Of a stretch of 15,667 bases of DNA, positions 6,993 through 14,537 are shown one piece after another (within the stretch, counting starts at the first letter, position 1; every line of letters begins with the position of its first letter). Made by a program: the position numbers and the translations under genes. Below the pieces are notes generated by a model that was not told where the DNA came from, did no database searches, and was given only the letters and a program-made list of their open reading frames with translations. The stretch comes from Caryophanales bacterium UBA4100 (GTDB lineage: Bacteria; Bacillota; Bacilli; Paenibacillales; UBA4045), in contig DFXU01000007.1 in the NCBI GenBank assembly GCA_002383285.1, forward strand, positions 67,444-83,110, given 5' to 3'.

Positions 6993-7439
6993 CTATCCAC
7001 AACTACCACTACAGCTACCACCCGTACTGCAACCGCCTTCATTGGGCAGAGGGTTATTGCTTGGTACTTTAATCGTATCCGAGACTGAATATGCAATTGT
7101 TGTAGAAATCTCATAGAGCAATTCATCAAGCTTCGCTTCTGATGCCTTGAACTTCGCTACGGATTCAATTTTCTCTAGCTCAAGCTCAATCCCTTTAACT
7201 TCGTCTAATGCCTTGTGATAATTCGGATGGAAATGTCCAAATCGTTGGCACTCCTCGAATAGCTCCTTCTTATTCTCCAGCTTCTTAACTAGAGCCTTTA
7301 CCTCAGGATCCTGATCCAAGAGGTCTTTCCAATACAGATAATCCGCTACTTCAGCGGAACCATTAATCATATCACCTAGATGGTAGGCATTCATTAGAAC
7401 GGCAGCCATGTCTAGTGTAGTTTTCTCCATAACACTCAT
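6993..7439 (-). CDS. ylbF: YlbF (RicF) family RNase Y specificity factor
   Basis: This 148-residue, mostly helical protein has the YlbF/YmcA fold (about 9-118), with DPEVKALVKKLENKKELFEE and FHPNYHKALDEVKG as recognisable segments. In B. subtilis, YlbF, YmcA and YaaT form the Y-complex, which directs RNase Y to polycistronic mRNAs and affects sporulation, competence and biofilm formation. That complex has been reported to carry iron-sulfur clusters. After a linker (about 119-135) this protein ends in a glycine-serine tail with C137, C143 and C147, which would suit cluster binding. AGGTGGAG precedes the ATG by 7 bases. It lies 46 bases downstream of the helicase-associated gene with no terminator between, so read-through from the XPB pair is possible. 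Confidence 0.92.
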   Translation of the reverse strand: MSVMEKTTLDMAAVLMNAYHLGDMINGSAEVADYLYWKDLLDQDPEVKALVKKLENKKELFEECQRFGHFHPNYHKALDEVKGIELELEKIESVAKFKASEAKLDELLYEISTTIAYSVSDTIKVPSNNPLPNEGGCSTGGSCSGSCG

Positions 7440-7485
7440 TACATAACTCCACCTTTCTCCAAACTTATTCTATCATATCATGAAT

Positions 7486-9339
7486 TTACTCAATTGTTGA
7501 CATGTATTTTATAGCATCATGTACACCTGGCACAATTAATTGTATCGTTTCTAATTGATCTATGCCCATTATAAGCTTCTCATCACAATACATCGCCTCC
7601 ACTTGCGGTATTGTATCCCCATGAATTAGTGAACTGGGAGCTAGTAGTACATTCTCACCCGATAGCGCTGTCAGTACATAACATTGCCAATCAATAGCTT
7701 GTTGTATAAGCTTTATGCGCGTAGATAGGTGATATGTTGCATATGTATACAGCCAATTGCTTGGGATTTTGGATAACCCTGGGTACACGGATTCGACAGT
7801 GTAGTTCTGTTCATCCTGAGTATACATATCATAACGAATTTTGGAATGAAATATGCCTTTGCTTATTTCAAGCTCATCACTTCTGAGCTCATCTCTTGAA
7901 GAAGAAGAAATCGTTGCATAATTGTTGAACCGTTTCTTGTCCACTGTATTCGTTCGATAACCGAATGCATTCATCTTCTCACGAATGAAGCTCACATGCT
8001 CCTCAGGTATTAGGAATACCTTGGGTCCTATTCTACTCTGTTCATTAAGTACATTCTCAATTTCGGGGATTAGCATCATTTGCTCAGCAGTGGCAATCGT
8101 ATCACATCTCAAGAGCATTGCATCTTCTAGTTGAATACCTCTATATTGTTGATCCCATTCCATAATGCTGATCTGAATGGATTCCGGAATACCATACTTA
8201 GCATAGCTTCCAAGGTGTTTCATCACATCCTCTTTTGTCCACCCCAGCTCGAATGCAGCAATAATACTGTCCTTTGTAATTCGGTAAGTACACATTAAAT
8301 TGCGTGATTGCAATGTAGTATACATGTTAAATTGATAATGATCATCATAATTGATTTGTTTAGGAGCTACGATTTCATAATCGGGCTGAACAAACCAATA
8401 ATCTGCATTGTTCTCCACATATTTAACCGATTTCTGTCCGATTAGTGAACGAATAGCCTGCTTACCCTCAGTGTCCTGCCCAAGTTGTATCCAGCCCAGC
8501 TCTTGAATTGCTAGAAGGAACGATTCCAATCGAAGTTGATCTATCTCAACCATAATATTCGCTTTATGTAAATTACTCTGTATCCATTCGAACAAGTCTT
8601 CAACCGAGAACCATTGAGAGTAAGGAAGAAGTGGGAGTGAGATTAAAAGCTGTCGAAGCTCCAGCTGTTCTGGATAATGAACGATAAACCATAGATTATA
8701 CAATTTTAATCTCATCTCGATAGGTGCCAGCTTAAGCCAATGAGTTACCTGTTCACTATTCATTCTAAGCTGTCCCTCCGCCATATGGATAACACCTAAT
8801 CTCATACCAAGATCAAGTAGTATACTTAGCGATATTGGATAAGAATGCTTCGTTGCCTCCTGACTCACAAGCTCCTTAAGACAATCCGGTGTTAGATGAA
8901 CATGCTGTAGAATCAATTCAATCAGCTTCTTATCGATCTGTCCCTTCTTGTTAAGCTTCGGCTGTTCTCGTGCAATCCATCCCAACAATATTATTAAGTC
9001 CATAACAAGATCCTGTTGAACTAATTCACTACTCTCCTCTACGTGTTCTAGAGGCGTTAATTGTGGAAGATTAGCCTTAGAAAAGCCTGTCATATGATCA
9101 ATATAAATTTTAAACGGTACACAGTATGTGATTTCACCCGCAACCTTACGTAATCTAAGCACCATCTTCTTCTCACACAGTTTTAGCAACGCGAGCTTTT
9201 TCTCCGATTTTGCATATACATCTTTGATCTCCAATTCAAGAAATGATTGAATATCAAATAAAGATGCACCGAAGCTATGCACAATTACGACCAATACTTT
9301 ATATTCTAAATTATTCACCATATTAACTTTATCATTCAT
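7486..9339 (-). CDS. Helicase-associated protein with XPB-type (Helicase_C_3-like) domain
   Basis: This 617-residue protein has no Walker or helicase motifs. Residues 1-300 look all-helical and resemble winged-helix repeats. Residues about 313-410 match the XPB N-terminal or damage-recognition-like domain: YWFVQPDYEIVAP, then TYRITKDSIIAAFELG (351-366) and LGSYAKYGIPESI (376-388). The same pattern occurs in the N-terminus of the XPB helicase next door. The C-terminus (about 540-605, with STRIKLIQQAIDWQCYVLTAL and IMGIDQLETIQLI) faintly recalls a degenerate WYL domain, which is my inference. Its ATG overlaps the helicase stop codon as TAATG, so the two are very likely made together and probably interact. 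A comparable pair is, from memory, adjacent in Mycobacterium (Rv0861c/Rv0862c). Confidence 0.82.
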   Translation of the reverse strand: MNDKVNMVNNLEYKVLVVIVHSFGASLFDIQSFLELEIKDVYAKSEKKLALLKLCEKKMVLRLRKVAGEITYCVPFKIYIDHMTGFSKANLPQLTPLEHVEESSELVQQDLVMDLIILLGWIAREQPKLNKKGQIDKKLIELILQHVHLTPDCLKELVSQEATKHSYPISLSILLDLGMRLGVIHMAEGQLRMNSEQVTHWLKLAPIEMRLKLYNLWFIVHYPEQLELRQLLISLPLLPYSQWFSVEDLFEWIQSNLHKANIMVEIDQLRLESFLLAIQELGWIQLGQDTEGKQAIRSLIGQKSVKYVENNADYWFVQPDYEIVAPKQINYDDHYQFNMYTTLQSRNLMCTYRITKDSIIAAFELGWTKEDVMKHLGSYAKYGIPESIQISIMEWDQQYRGIQLEDAMLLRCDTIATAEQMMLIPEIENVLNEQSRIGPKVFLIPEEHVSFIREKMNAFGYRTNTVDKKRFNNYATISSSSRDELRSDELEISKGIFHSKIRYDMYTQDEQNYTVESVYPGLSKIPSNWLYTYATYHLSTRIKLIQQAIDWQCYVLTALSGENVLLAPSSLIHGDTIPQVEAMYCDEKLIMGIDQLETIQLIVPGVHDAIKYMSTIE

Positions 9340-11036
9340 TATATTTGAACCTTCTTAGCTGTTTGATTCACTTGTAGATGGCGATATGTGTAGCCTTGCT
9401 CCACTAGAAAAAGCTGGCGATGACGAGCAAATTCCACCTCACAGCTTCCTTCCGATACAAGTGTATAGAAGAATGCATGATTATCTGATTTCTTGGGTCT
9501 GAGAATTCTTCCTAGTCGCTGCGCTTCCTCTTGTCTTGAACCAAAGCTTCCTGAGATCTGAAGTGCCACATTCGCTTCGGGAAGATCGATTGCGAAATTG
9601 GCTACCTTAGATACGACTAATACGTTGATCTCACCATTGATAAATTGTTGAAAGATCAGCTCTCGTTCTCTATGGCCAACCTTACCCGTTATTAATGGTG
9701 CTTTTAGTTTTTCTGCAATAAGCTGCAATTGCTTAATATATTGTCCGATAACAATAATCTGACTGCCGGTATGGTTGGCAATCAGCTGCTGCACAATCTG
9801 AATTTTCTCGGGATTCTCTCCTGCGATTCTATGCTTGGCTGAACGAGTTGCTTGCATATAGTGCTGTCGAACTTTCGTATGCATAGGAACTATGACTTCA
9901 ACACATTCGGCACTTGCAATCCAACCTGAATATTCTAACGTCTTCCATCTCTGTTCATATCTCTTTGGTCCAATTAGAGAGAACACATCCTCTTCCTGAC
10001 CGTCCTCTCTTATCAGTGTTGCGGTTAAACCTAATCTCCGAGTTGCCTGTATCGTGGCTGTCATGCGAAATACAGGTGCAGGCAATAGATGGACCTCATC
10101 ATAAATAATGAGTCCCCACTTTCTTTCATTGAATAATCCCATATGAATTAATGGACCAGACTTATCCTTACGATAAGTTAAGATTTGATAGGTAGCCATA
10201 GTAATTGGCTTAACTTCCTTCGTTGAGCCTGTATATTCACCAATCCATTCAGCATCCATGTCTGTCCATTCCAACAGCTCCCTCTTCCATTGCTTTACCG
10301 ATGTAACATTACTCGTAAGAATAAGAGTTGCACAGTTCATTCTTACAATAGCAGCTATTCCGACTAACGTTTTTCCTGATCCACAGGGAAGAACAATAAC
10401 ACCGCTTCCACCTTGAGTACTACCTCGCTGGTAAAATTGATCAACCGCCTCCTGCTGATAATCCCTAAGTCTTAAACGTTGTATATCTTCTTCACTCGAC
10501 TGATTTATTCTTGAGGGAAGTGACTCCCCTTCTAAATACCCTACAACATCTATAATTGGGAAACCCGCCCTTAATAGCTCCCGTTTAATATCTCCTCGAT
10601 GTATAGGATCAACTGCTAGGGTTAACGCATCTACCTGACCGCGGAGATATGCCTTAATCATTGCTATCTGCATAACTTCTCGAATGATCTGCCAATCTGA
10701 AGCAATCAAATGCAGGTATGGCTCACCTTGCTCTAACCTTAGACTGCCATAACGAGACATCATTCGTATGATGTATTCGTGAACGGATGCGGGTAATTTA
10801 AATTTCCCATATTTATTTAATATGGCAATAATCCCTTCTGCATCCATCTCAGCCGCAGCCGCTTGCCATAGAGAGATTGAAGTAATTCGATACGTATGTA
10901 GATGATCTGGACTCTTCATCAATTGTGCAAATTTACTTAATGAATCGCTAATGAGTTCAATTTCCGGATGATCCGTCTCTAGTAGTACAGTGAAGTCGTT
11001 CTGGACAATAATAGGTCGATTGGATATCTCGATCAC
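9339..11036 (-). CDS. XPB/ERCC3-type DNA helicase (superfamily 2)
   Basis: This 565-residue ATP-dependent DNA helicase or translocase is of the bacterial XPB type. An N-terminal XPB domain (about 5-115, with YRITSIS at 49-55) is followed by RLRDYQQEAV (about 189-198), Walker A PCGSGKT (217-223), Walker B DEVH (313-316), motif III GLTATLIRED (336-345) containing the XPB RED triplet, and motif VI EAQRLGRILRPK (504-515). I chose the GTG at 11036, preceded by a G-run, because the longer frame to 11081 starts with TTG inside a terminator hairpin. Eukaryotic XPB opens DNA in transcription and excision repair; bacterial members unwind DNA 3' to 5', but their cellular role is not settled. The stop overlaps the partner's start. 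Confidence 0.92.
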   Translation of the reverse strand: MIEISNRPIIVQNDFTVLLETDHPEIELISDSLSKFAQLMKSPDHLHTYRITSISLWQAAAAEMDAEGIIAILNKYGKFKLPASVHEYIIRMMSRYGSLRLEQGEPYLHLIASDWQIIREVMQIAMIKAYLRGQVDALTLAVDPIHRGDIKRELLRAGFPIIDVVGYLEGESLPSRINQSSEEDIQRLRLRDYQQEAVDQFYQRGSTQGGSGVIVLPCGSGKTLVGIAAIVRMNCATLILTSNVTSVKQWKRELLEWTDMDAEWIGEYTGSTKEVKPITMATYQILTYRKDKSGPLIHMGLFNERKWGLIIYDEVHLLPAPVFRMTATIQATRRLGLTATLIREDGQEEDVFSLIGPKRYEQRWKTLEYSGWIASAECVEVIVPMHTKVRQHYMQATRSAKHRIAGENPEKIQIVQQLIANHTGSQIIVIGQYIKQLQLIAEKLKAPLITGKVGHRERELIFQQFINGEINVLVVSKVANFAIDLPEANVALQISGSFGSRQEEAQRLGRILRPKKSDNHAFFYTLVSEGSCEVEFARHRQLFLVEQGYTYRHLQVNQTAKKVQI

Positions 11037-11063
11037 TAAACCCCCCTGTAATATATCGAATAT

Positions 11064-11094
11064 AAAAAATAGGATTACCAATTAAGGTAATCCT
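11064..11094 (-). terminator. Rho-independent terminator after the CBS-domain gene
   Basis: On the minus strand a perfect 9-bp stem, AGGATTACC and GGTAATCCT with a 6-base loop, is followed by A and six T's. It begins 16 bases after the CBS gene stop and ends 27 bases before the XPB GTG start. The XPB promoter must therefore overlap it, or XPB depends on read-through. Confidence 0.88.
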
Positions 11095-11110
11095 CATTCT
11101 ATCGTGATGA

Positions 11111-11551
11111 TTAGCTTGTTGAACCTACGGTTTCGCGATGCTTCTCGGATATTTCACTTAATGCTTGTCCTGCTTCCTCCTCCGAGAATTTATGGACAGC
11201 TAAATCGCCGATCGCAACAACACCGACTAATTCGCCATTCTGCACGACCGGTAGACGACGAATTTGCTTATTCGCCATAATTCGTGCTGCTTCATCAACC
11301 GTTGTTTCTGGTGTTGCAATTATTGGTTGATTGCTCATAACCTCTTCGACACTACCCGATCCCGAACGTTTATCGGCATAGCCACGAAGCACAAGATCCC
11401 GGTCGGTAACAACACCGATTAATTTTTTGCCATCCAAGATAGGTATAAAGCCAATGTCATGCTCCTTCATTTTTACTGCAATCTCATAGATGTTATCTTG
11501 CTTAGTTATGGTTACACAATCCTTTGTCATAATATCCTGAAGCTTTTTCAT
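11111..11551 (-). CDS. Tandem CBS-domain protein
   Basis: This 146-residue cytoplasmic protein consists of a pair of CBS domains (about 8-62 and 74-127), each with the typical end motif: IGVVTDRDLVLRG in the first and VGVVAIGDLAVHK in the second. Such Bateman modules sense adenine nucleotides or related ligands and dimerise; no effector domain is attached. It resembles B. subtilis YhcV and YkuL-like stand-alone CBS proteins. A consensus AGGAGG lies 8 bases before the ATG, so strong translation is likely. It is followed by a clear terminator and preceded by 94 bases with no gene. The ligand cannot be inferred from the sequence. Confidence 0.9.
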   Translation of the reverse strand: MKKLQDIMTKDCVTITKQDNIYEIAVKMKEHDIGFIPILDGKKLIGVVTDRDLVLRGYADKRSGSGSVEEVMSNQPIIATPETTVDEAARIMANKQIRRLPVVQNGELVGVVAIGDLAVHKFSEEEAGQALSEISEKHRETVGSTS

Positions 11552-11631
11552 TGTATGGACCTCCTGAGAATAAGAAATTGGTTTGAGAATAGATTATCCC
11601 AAAGAAGGCTCTTCCATACATCGTCAGTAGC

Positions 11632-11643
11632 TTTACATGTAAA
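11632..11643. repeat. 12-bp perfect palindrome after the amidohydrolase gene
   Basis: The perfect palindrome TTTACATGTAAA lies 2 bases downstream of the amidohydrolase stop, about 80 bases upstream of the CBS gene start. It has no loop or T-run, so it is not a terminator. It may be an operator for the CBS gene or chance. Confidence 0.3.
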
Positions 11644-11645
11644 AT

Positions 11646-12827
11646 TCAAATGTCGAACTTCTCGATATAGTCCAATGCCATATTGGCTAATAATTCCGCT
11701 GCTTGCTGCATTGCTCTCTCATCAATGTCGAATTTCGGATGATGATGGGGATAGACAATCCCTCTATCCTCGTTACCAGCACCAACGAACATGTAACAGC
11801 CAGGCAATTTCTGCAAGTAATAAGCGAAGTCTTCAGCAGCCATTATTAATGGCGCTTCATGAACCTGATCTGCACCGAACGCCGAATTTGCTGTCTGGCT
11901 AAAGCGTCTTGCTTCATTAACATCATTAACAACCGAAGGATACCCTTCCTTATAATCTATAGTAGCTTGTGCTTCGAACATGGCGGCAGTCTCGTTCACG
12001 ATATGTGATAATCGGGCCCTAACATCGAGTCTAACTTCCTCATTAAAGGTTCGAACGGTCCCCTTCATTCGGCATTGATCAGCGATAATATTAAAGGCTG
12101 TACCCGCTTGCATCATACCTACAGATATTACACAAGGCTCGATTGGATTAACAGCTCTACTTACAATGGATTGTATATTGACCACCATATGTGATCCAAT
12201 AAGTACACTATCTATTGCTGTGTGAGGAAGCCCGCCATGTCCCCCTCTGCCAGTAATTATGATCTCAAACTCATCAGCTGCTGCCATGACCGGACCTGCT
12301 GCTCCATAAACATGCCCTACTGGGAAAGGTGTCCAAAGATGAACACCATAGATAACATCCACTTTATCTAACAAACCTGAGCTAACAATTCCAGCAGCAC
12401 CTCCCGGACAAACCTCTTCGGCTTGTTGAAAAATGAATAGAATCTGACCAGACCATTCATCAGAATGATCTGTAAACCAATGTGCGAGCTCAAGCAATGT
12501 AGCGGTATGTGCATCATGTCCACAGGCATGCATAATCCCAGACACCTTAGAAGCATAAGTGCATTCCTTCTGATCCTGGATAGGTAAAGCGTCTATATCT
12601 GCTCGTATAGCGACTGTTGGTCCAGGTCGCTCACTTATTATTCGTCCTATAACTGAGTTACCCGGTGCGCCACTAACCAATTCAATACCCCAGTTCTCTA
12701 GCATCGATTGGATAAATGATGAGGTTTGGAGCTCATGATAGCTTAGCTCTGGATTTTCATGTAAGTGCCGTCTCCAACGGACCATATCTGCATAATAGAG
12801 ATGCATATCATTTATCCGACTTCTCAT
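11646..12827 (-). CDS. M20-family metallo-amidohydrolase (N-acyl amino acid / hippurate hydrolase type)
   Basis: This 393-residue cytoplasmic enzyme should hydrolyse N-acyl amino acids or related amides with a two-metal centre. Family motifs are present in order: RRHLHENPELSY (19-30), AIRADIDALPI (73-83), MHACGHDAHT (99-108) with C102 and H104, QQAEE (134-138) with the catalytic glutamate, GVHLW (161-165), GRGGHGGLPH (193-202) in the dimerisation domain, AEDFAYYL (331-338) and the late HHHPKFDID (361-369). The cysteine ligand and the length favour the amidohydrolase branch (AmaA, HipO, YxeP-like) over peptidase T or DapE. AAGGAG lies 10 bases before the ATG. The acyl group and amino acid specificity remain open. 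It is divergent from the YugN-like gene. Confidence 0.93.
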   Translation of the reverse strand: MRSRINDMHLYYADMVRWRRHLHENPELSYHELQTSSFIQSMLENWGIELVSGAPGNSVIGRIISERPGPTVAIRADIDALPIQDQKECTYASKVSGIMHACGHDAHTATLLELAHWFTDHSDEWSGQILFIFQQAEEVCPGGAAGIVSSGLLDKVDVIYGVHLWTPFPVGHVYGAAGPVMAAADEFEIIITGRGGHGGLPHTAIDSVLIGSHMVVNIQSIVSRAVNPIEPCVISVGMMQAGTAFNIIADQCRMKGTVRTFNEEVRLDVRARLSHIVNETAAMFEAQATIDYKEGYPSVVNDVNEARRFSQTANSAFGADQVHEAPLIMAAEDFAYYLQKLPGCYMFVGAGNEDRGIVYPHHHPKFDIDERAMQQAAELLANMALDYIEKFDI

Positions 12828-12910
12828 ATGGATAAGTCTCCTTCTAATTGTTTAGACATTCGTAATTTTTACAATACAGCAAACACTAGTCGAAATCCAG
12901 TTCAAATCGC

Positions 12911-12939
12911 TTGCACATCCCTTGCAAACATACTATCAT
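12911..12939 (+). promoter_or_regulatory. Candidate promoter for the YugN-like/ftsW genes
   Basis: TTGCAC (12911-12916) and TATCAT (12934-12939) are spaced by exactly 17 bases in the 172-base divergent region. The -10 box matches 5 of 6 positions and the -35 box only 3 of 6. Transcription would start about 55 bases before the YugN-like ATG. I see no other clear structure in this gap. Confidence 0.45.
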
Positions 12940-12999
12940 GAAAGAATAGAGTGATGAAGCACACACTTCACAAAATTAGTTGAATGGGGACGAAAATCC

Positions 13000-13344
13000 A
13001 TGATTATTGAGAATACTGGCTTGAACGGTGTAAAGAGTGAATTAGGCCATCTAGATGATGTAGCTGCAGGATTAGGCTTCATACGCTGGCAGTGGGAGAA
13101 CTACAGAGCTACTTATGATTGCAAATTCGAAGACAAGCAGCAAGGAGAAGAATATTTCCTTCGAATCAGCACAAGAGCGGTTGAAGGAAAACTAGAAGAT
13201 CCATATGCTGTTCTTAATATTGAAGATTCTTATATCGGACGCGCTACCTTCCCTCATGGCTTAGACTATGCTTCACCTATTCCAGAGCATATCATGAAAG
13301 CAGCAATTCAGAAATTAGTCGATCTAAAGACTAAATTAAATTAA
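13000..13344 (+). CDS. YugN-like family protein
   Basis: This 114-residue soluble protein matches the YugN-like family of Bacillales. Features are an N-terminal DDVAAGLGFIRWQWENYRATYD, central EYFLRISTRAVEG, and the C-terminal YIGRATFPHGLDYASPIPEH, in which the PHGLDY segment is the most recognisable. The molecular function of the family is not known to me. The upstream GGGGA, about 10 bases before the ATG, is a modest ribosome binding site. It lies 31 bases upstream of the FtsW-type gene with no terminator between, so the two probably share a transcript. Confidence 0.82.
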   Translation: MIIENTGLNGVKSELGHLDDVAAGLGFIRWQWENYRATYDCKFEDKQQGEEYFLRISTRAVEGKLEDPYAVLNIEDSYIGRATFPHGLDYASPIPEHIMKAAIQKLVDLKTKLN

Positions 13345-13356
13345 AAAAATAAATTT

Positions 13357-13361
13357 AAGGA
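13357..13361 (+). promoter_or_regulatory. Distant ribosome binding site of ftsW, with overlapping mini-ORF
   Basis: AAGGA lies 14 bases before the ftsW ATG, further than usual. Between them is a four-codon frame, GTG GTT CAT CCA then TGA (13365-13379), whose stop overlaps the ftsW start as ATGA. No other in-frame start is available for ftsW. Confidence 0.4.
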
Positions 13362-13375
13362 ACCGTGGTTCATCC

Positions 13376-14536
13376 ATGAATCCCCCACAAAGAGGAACAC
13401 CAGATTTTTTTCTGTTATCTCTTACTATTGCACTGATTGGGTTCGGTCTAGTAATGGTTTTTAGCGCTAGCTACAGCATTACCTTTCAAGATGATCCACT
13501 ATCTTATACGAAACGACAGACGCTCTGGGCGATAATTGGAACTTTCGTTATGTTCTTAACGATGAATACCTCTTATCACAAGATCAAGAAGCTCTTCATC
13601 CCTTTCTTTTTGTTCGTCCTATCGCTTCTAATCTTAGTATTATTAATCGGCGAGGTACGTAATGGTGCAAAAAGCTGGTTCGACTTGGGTCCCTTCGGAG
13701 GACAGCCCACGGAGTTTGCTAAGATTGGGATCATCCTCTACCTTTCTGTCATGATTGGCAGGAAGGGTGAGAAGCTTAAGGATTTTAAGACAGGACTTAT
13801 GCCCTTGCTCATTATGGTGGGTATAGTTTGTTTATTAATTATGCTCCAACCTGATTTTGGTTCTACAGTGATCCTGATGGTCACAGCGCTATTGGTCATC
13901 ATTGTAGGTGGTGCAAGGAAAAAACATATATTGTGGCTATTAGGTATTGCAACAAGTATATTCATTGCGGCAATACTTATTGAGCTCTGGACTGCAGAGC
14001 TTACGAATAAGCCAAGCTATCGACTACGAAGGCTGACTTCATATATGAACCCATGGGAGGATCCACTCTTCTCTGGACATCAGCTTATTCAATCCTGGTA
14101 TGCCCTCGGACATGGTGGACTTACAGGTGCTGGCTTCGGTCAGAGCATCCAAAAGCTGCACTATCTTCCCTTTGCCCATAATGATTTCATCTTCGCCATA
14201 ATAGGAGAAGAGCTTGGCTTTATTGGCGCGGCTGTATTCTTATTCATATATTTATTGTTCATATGGAGAGGCCTATTGGTTGCATTACGCTGTAATGATA
14301 TTACAGGGACGCTTGTTGGTATAGGCATTGTTGGCATGATCAGTATACAAGTATTGATCAATATTGGAGGGGTGATTGGGGCAATTCCAATTACTGGAGT
14401 TACCCTACCGTTTATCAGTTATGGAGGAACTTCATTATTATCCACAATGTTTGCTGTTGGTATATTGCTTAGTATATCGCGTGAGAATAGTAAGATTGAG
14501 AAGAATAAAAATCTCACGGATACACTAAGCTCATGA
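13376..14536 (+). CDS. ftsW: FtsW/RodA/SpoVE-family peptidoglycan polymerase
   Basis: This 386-residue SEDS glycosyltransferase polymerises lipid II into glycan strands together with a class B penicillin-binding protein. About ten hydrophobic segments fit the fold. Motifs are PQRGTPDFFLLSLTIALIGF (4-23), GAKSWFDLGPF (97-107), QPTEFAK (110-116), LQPDFGS (157-163), YRLRRLTSYMNPW (215-227), GLTGAGFGQSIQKLHYL (248-264) and the catalytic loop HNDFIFAIIGEELGF (268-282) with the essential aspartate D270. The family's usual LPExxTDF reads LPFAHND here, with Phe for Glu and Asn for Thr. The N-terminus and length fit FtsW or SpoVE better than RodA, but division and sporulation paralogues cannot be separated by eye. 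Its stop is one base from that of the opposite Asp23 gene. Confidence 0.88.
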   Translation: MNPPQRGTPDFFLLSLTIALIGFGLVMVFSASYSITFQDDPLSYTKRQTLWAIIGTFVMFLTMNTSYHKIKKLFIPFFLFVLSLLILVLLIGEVRNGAKSWFDLGPFGGQPTEFAKIGIILYLSVMIGRKGEKLKDFKTGLMPLLIMVGIVCLLIMLQPDFGSTVILMVTALLVIIVGGARKKHILWLLGIATSIFIAAILIELWTAELTNKPSYRLRRLTSYMNPWEDPLFSGHQLIQSWYALGHGGLTGAGFGQSIQKLHYLPFAHNDFIFAIIGEELGFIGAAVFLFIYLLFIWRGLLVALRCNDITGTLVGIGIVGMISIQVLINIGGVIGAIPITGVTLPFISYGGTSLLSTMFAVGILLSISRENSKIEKNKNLTDTLSS

Positions 14537-14537
14537 T

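Noticed and set aside
7437..7445. ATGTAATG start-stop motif directly before the ylbF start
   Set aside because: The first ATG is only 2 bases from the ribosome site and the motif is short enough to be chance.
11037..11081. Upstream extension of the XPB gene to TTG at 11081
   Set aside because: The start would lie inside the loop of the CBS-gene terminator; the GTG at 11036 has a G-rich ribosome site and fits the domain start.
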